Notes under the pieces: model-generated
Seen by the model: only the letters and a program-made list of their open reading frames with translations
Told to the model about the DNA's origin: nothing
The model's database searches: none
Made by a program: the position numbers and the translations under genes
Assembly: GCA_937934705.1 (NCBI GenBank)
Contig: CALGYY010000263.1
Location: forward strand, 1 to 12,009
Reading direction: 5' to 3'
DNA from: an uncultured Bacteroidota bacterium
GTDB taxonomy: Bacteria; Bacteroidota; Bacteroidia; Bacteroidales; CAIWKO01
DNA length: 12,009 bases
In this document: positions 11,993-12,009 of the stretch, piece after piece
Layout: the number at the start of each line of letters is the position of its first letter
Numbering within the stretch: position 1 is the first letter of the stretch

Positions 11993-12009
11993 CAGTCTTT
12001 CCCTTCGTT

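Larger units (their letters stand above)
11540..12009. other. Noncoding, hairpin-rich region (probable interspersed repeat)
   Basis: No believable gene lies in these 470 bp. The open frames here (11545-11760 minus, 11619-11819 plus, 11735-11986 minus) are short, basic or Cys/Arg-rich and without recognisable domains. The stretch is instead dense in inverted repeats: CGCAATC/GATTGCG at 11588-11623 plus the four listed separately. The block near 11796-11835, with sequence like TTACTTTTGTCGCGCCAAAAGTAA, resembles motifs I associate with repeated noncoding elements in Bacteroidota genomes. That is memory, not a search. The region runs off the right edge. Confidence 0.5.

Noticed and set aside
1..12009. 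Defence island, CRISPR, prophage, integrase or toxin-antitoxin system
   Set aside because: No direct-repeat array, integrase, transposase, nuclease or small toxin-antitoxin pair is visible; the genes are ordinary metabolic, transport and envelope types.
11483..12009. tRNA gene
   Set aside because: The hairpins do not form a cloverleaf, and no TTCRANY T-loop block appears at proper distance from a CCA-adjacent acceptor stem.

Overview
The window looks like chromosomal DNA of a Bacteroidota bacterium. The 16S rRNA 5' end at the left edge has the phylum's typical opening (GATGAACGCTAGCGGCAGGC). Sites matching the Bacteroidota -7 promoter motif TAnnTTTG sit in front of most genes, and the proteins are Bacteroidota-like in style: a beta-barrel outer-membrane protein, a two-gene NarI-like/Fe-S/CCG oxidoreductase, and an SHMT with the variant ADISHPAGL. 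I cannot place it below phylum. Gene content is mostly housekeeping or metabolic. I see no phage, transposase, CRISPR, toxin-antitoxin or defence genes.

Layout. 1-357: the first ~357 nt of a 16S rRNA gene on the minus strand, running off the left edge. 358-865: rRNA leader with a boxA-like site and two tandem promoters, then the promoter of a divergent gene. 866-1426 (+): an outer-membrane barrel protein. 1429-2945 (-): a translationally coupled pair, an alpha/beta hydrolase followed by a cysteine-rich protein resembling the DUF6125 group. 3065-7321 (+): a probable operon of a NarI-like membrane/ferredoxin protein, a CCG-domain (HdrB-like) protein and an OPT-family transporter. 7340-8194 (-): a cytidylate-kinase-like P-loop protein with an added C-terminal domain that resembles the ParB/sulfiredoxin fold. 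8252-10132 (+): a large polytopic membrane protein of GT-C glycosyltransferase style with a soluble C-terminal domain. 10202-11482 (+): glyA, closed by a strong intrinsic terminator. 11540-12009: no convincing gene, but a cluster of inverted repeats resembling an interspersed noncoding repeat.

How the genes work together. The two Fe-S proteins rebuild, as two polypeptides, the domain order of FadF/EtfD-type electron-transfer-flavoprotein:menaquinone oxidoreductases, so they probably pass electrons between a soluble flavoprotein and the quinone pool. The OPT transporter follows at 42 bp and may be co-transcribed without being functionally linked. The hydrolase and cysteine-rich protein share an ATGA stop/start overlap and are probably made together. 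The remaining genes look like independent units.

The points most worth a second look are the kinase/ParB-like architecture, a perfect 14-bp inverted repeat inside the last codons of that gene at a convergent junction, the regular placement of TAnnTTTG about 20 nt before start codons (implying very short 5' leaders), and the structured repeat cluster at the right edge. Nothing here clearly amounts to a new biological system.
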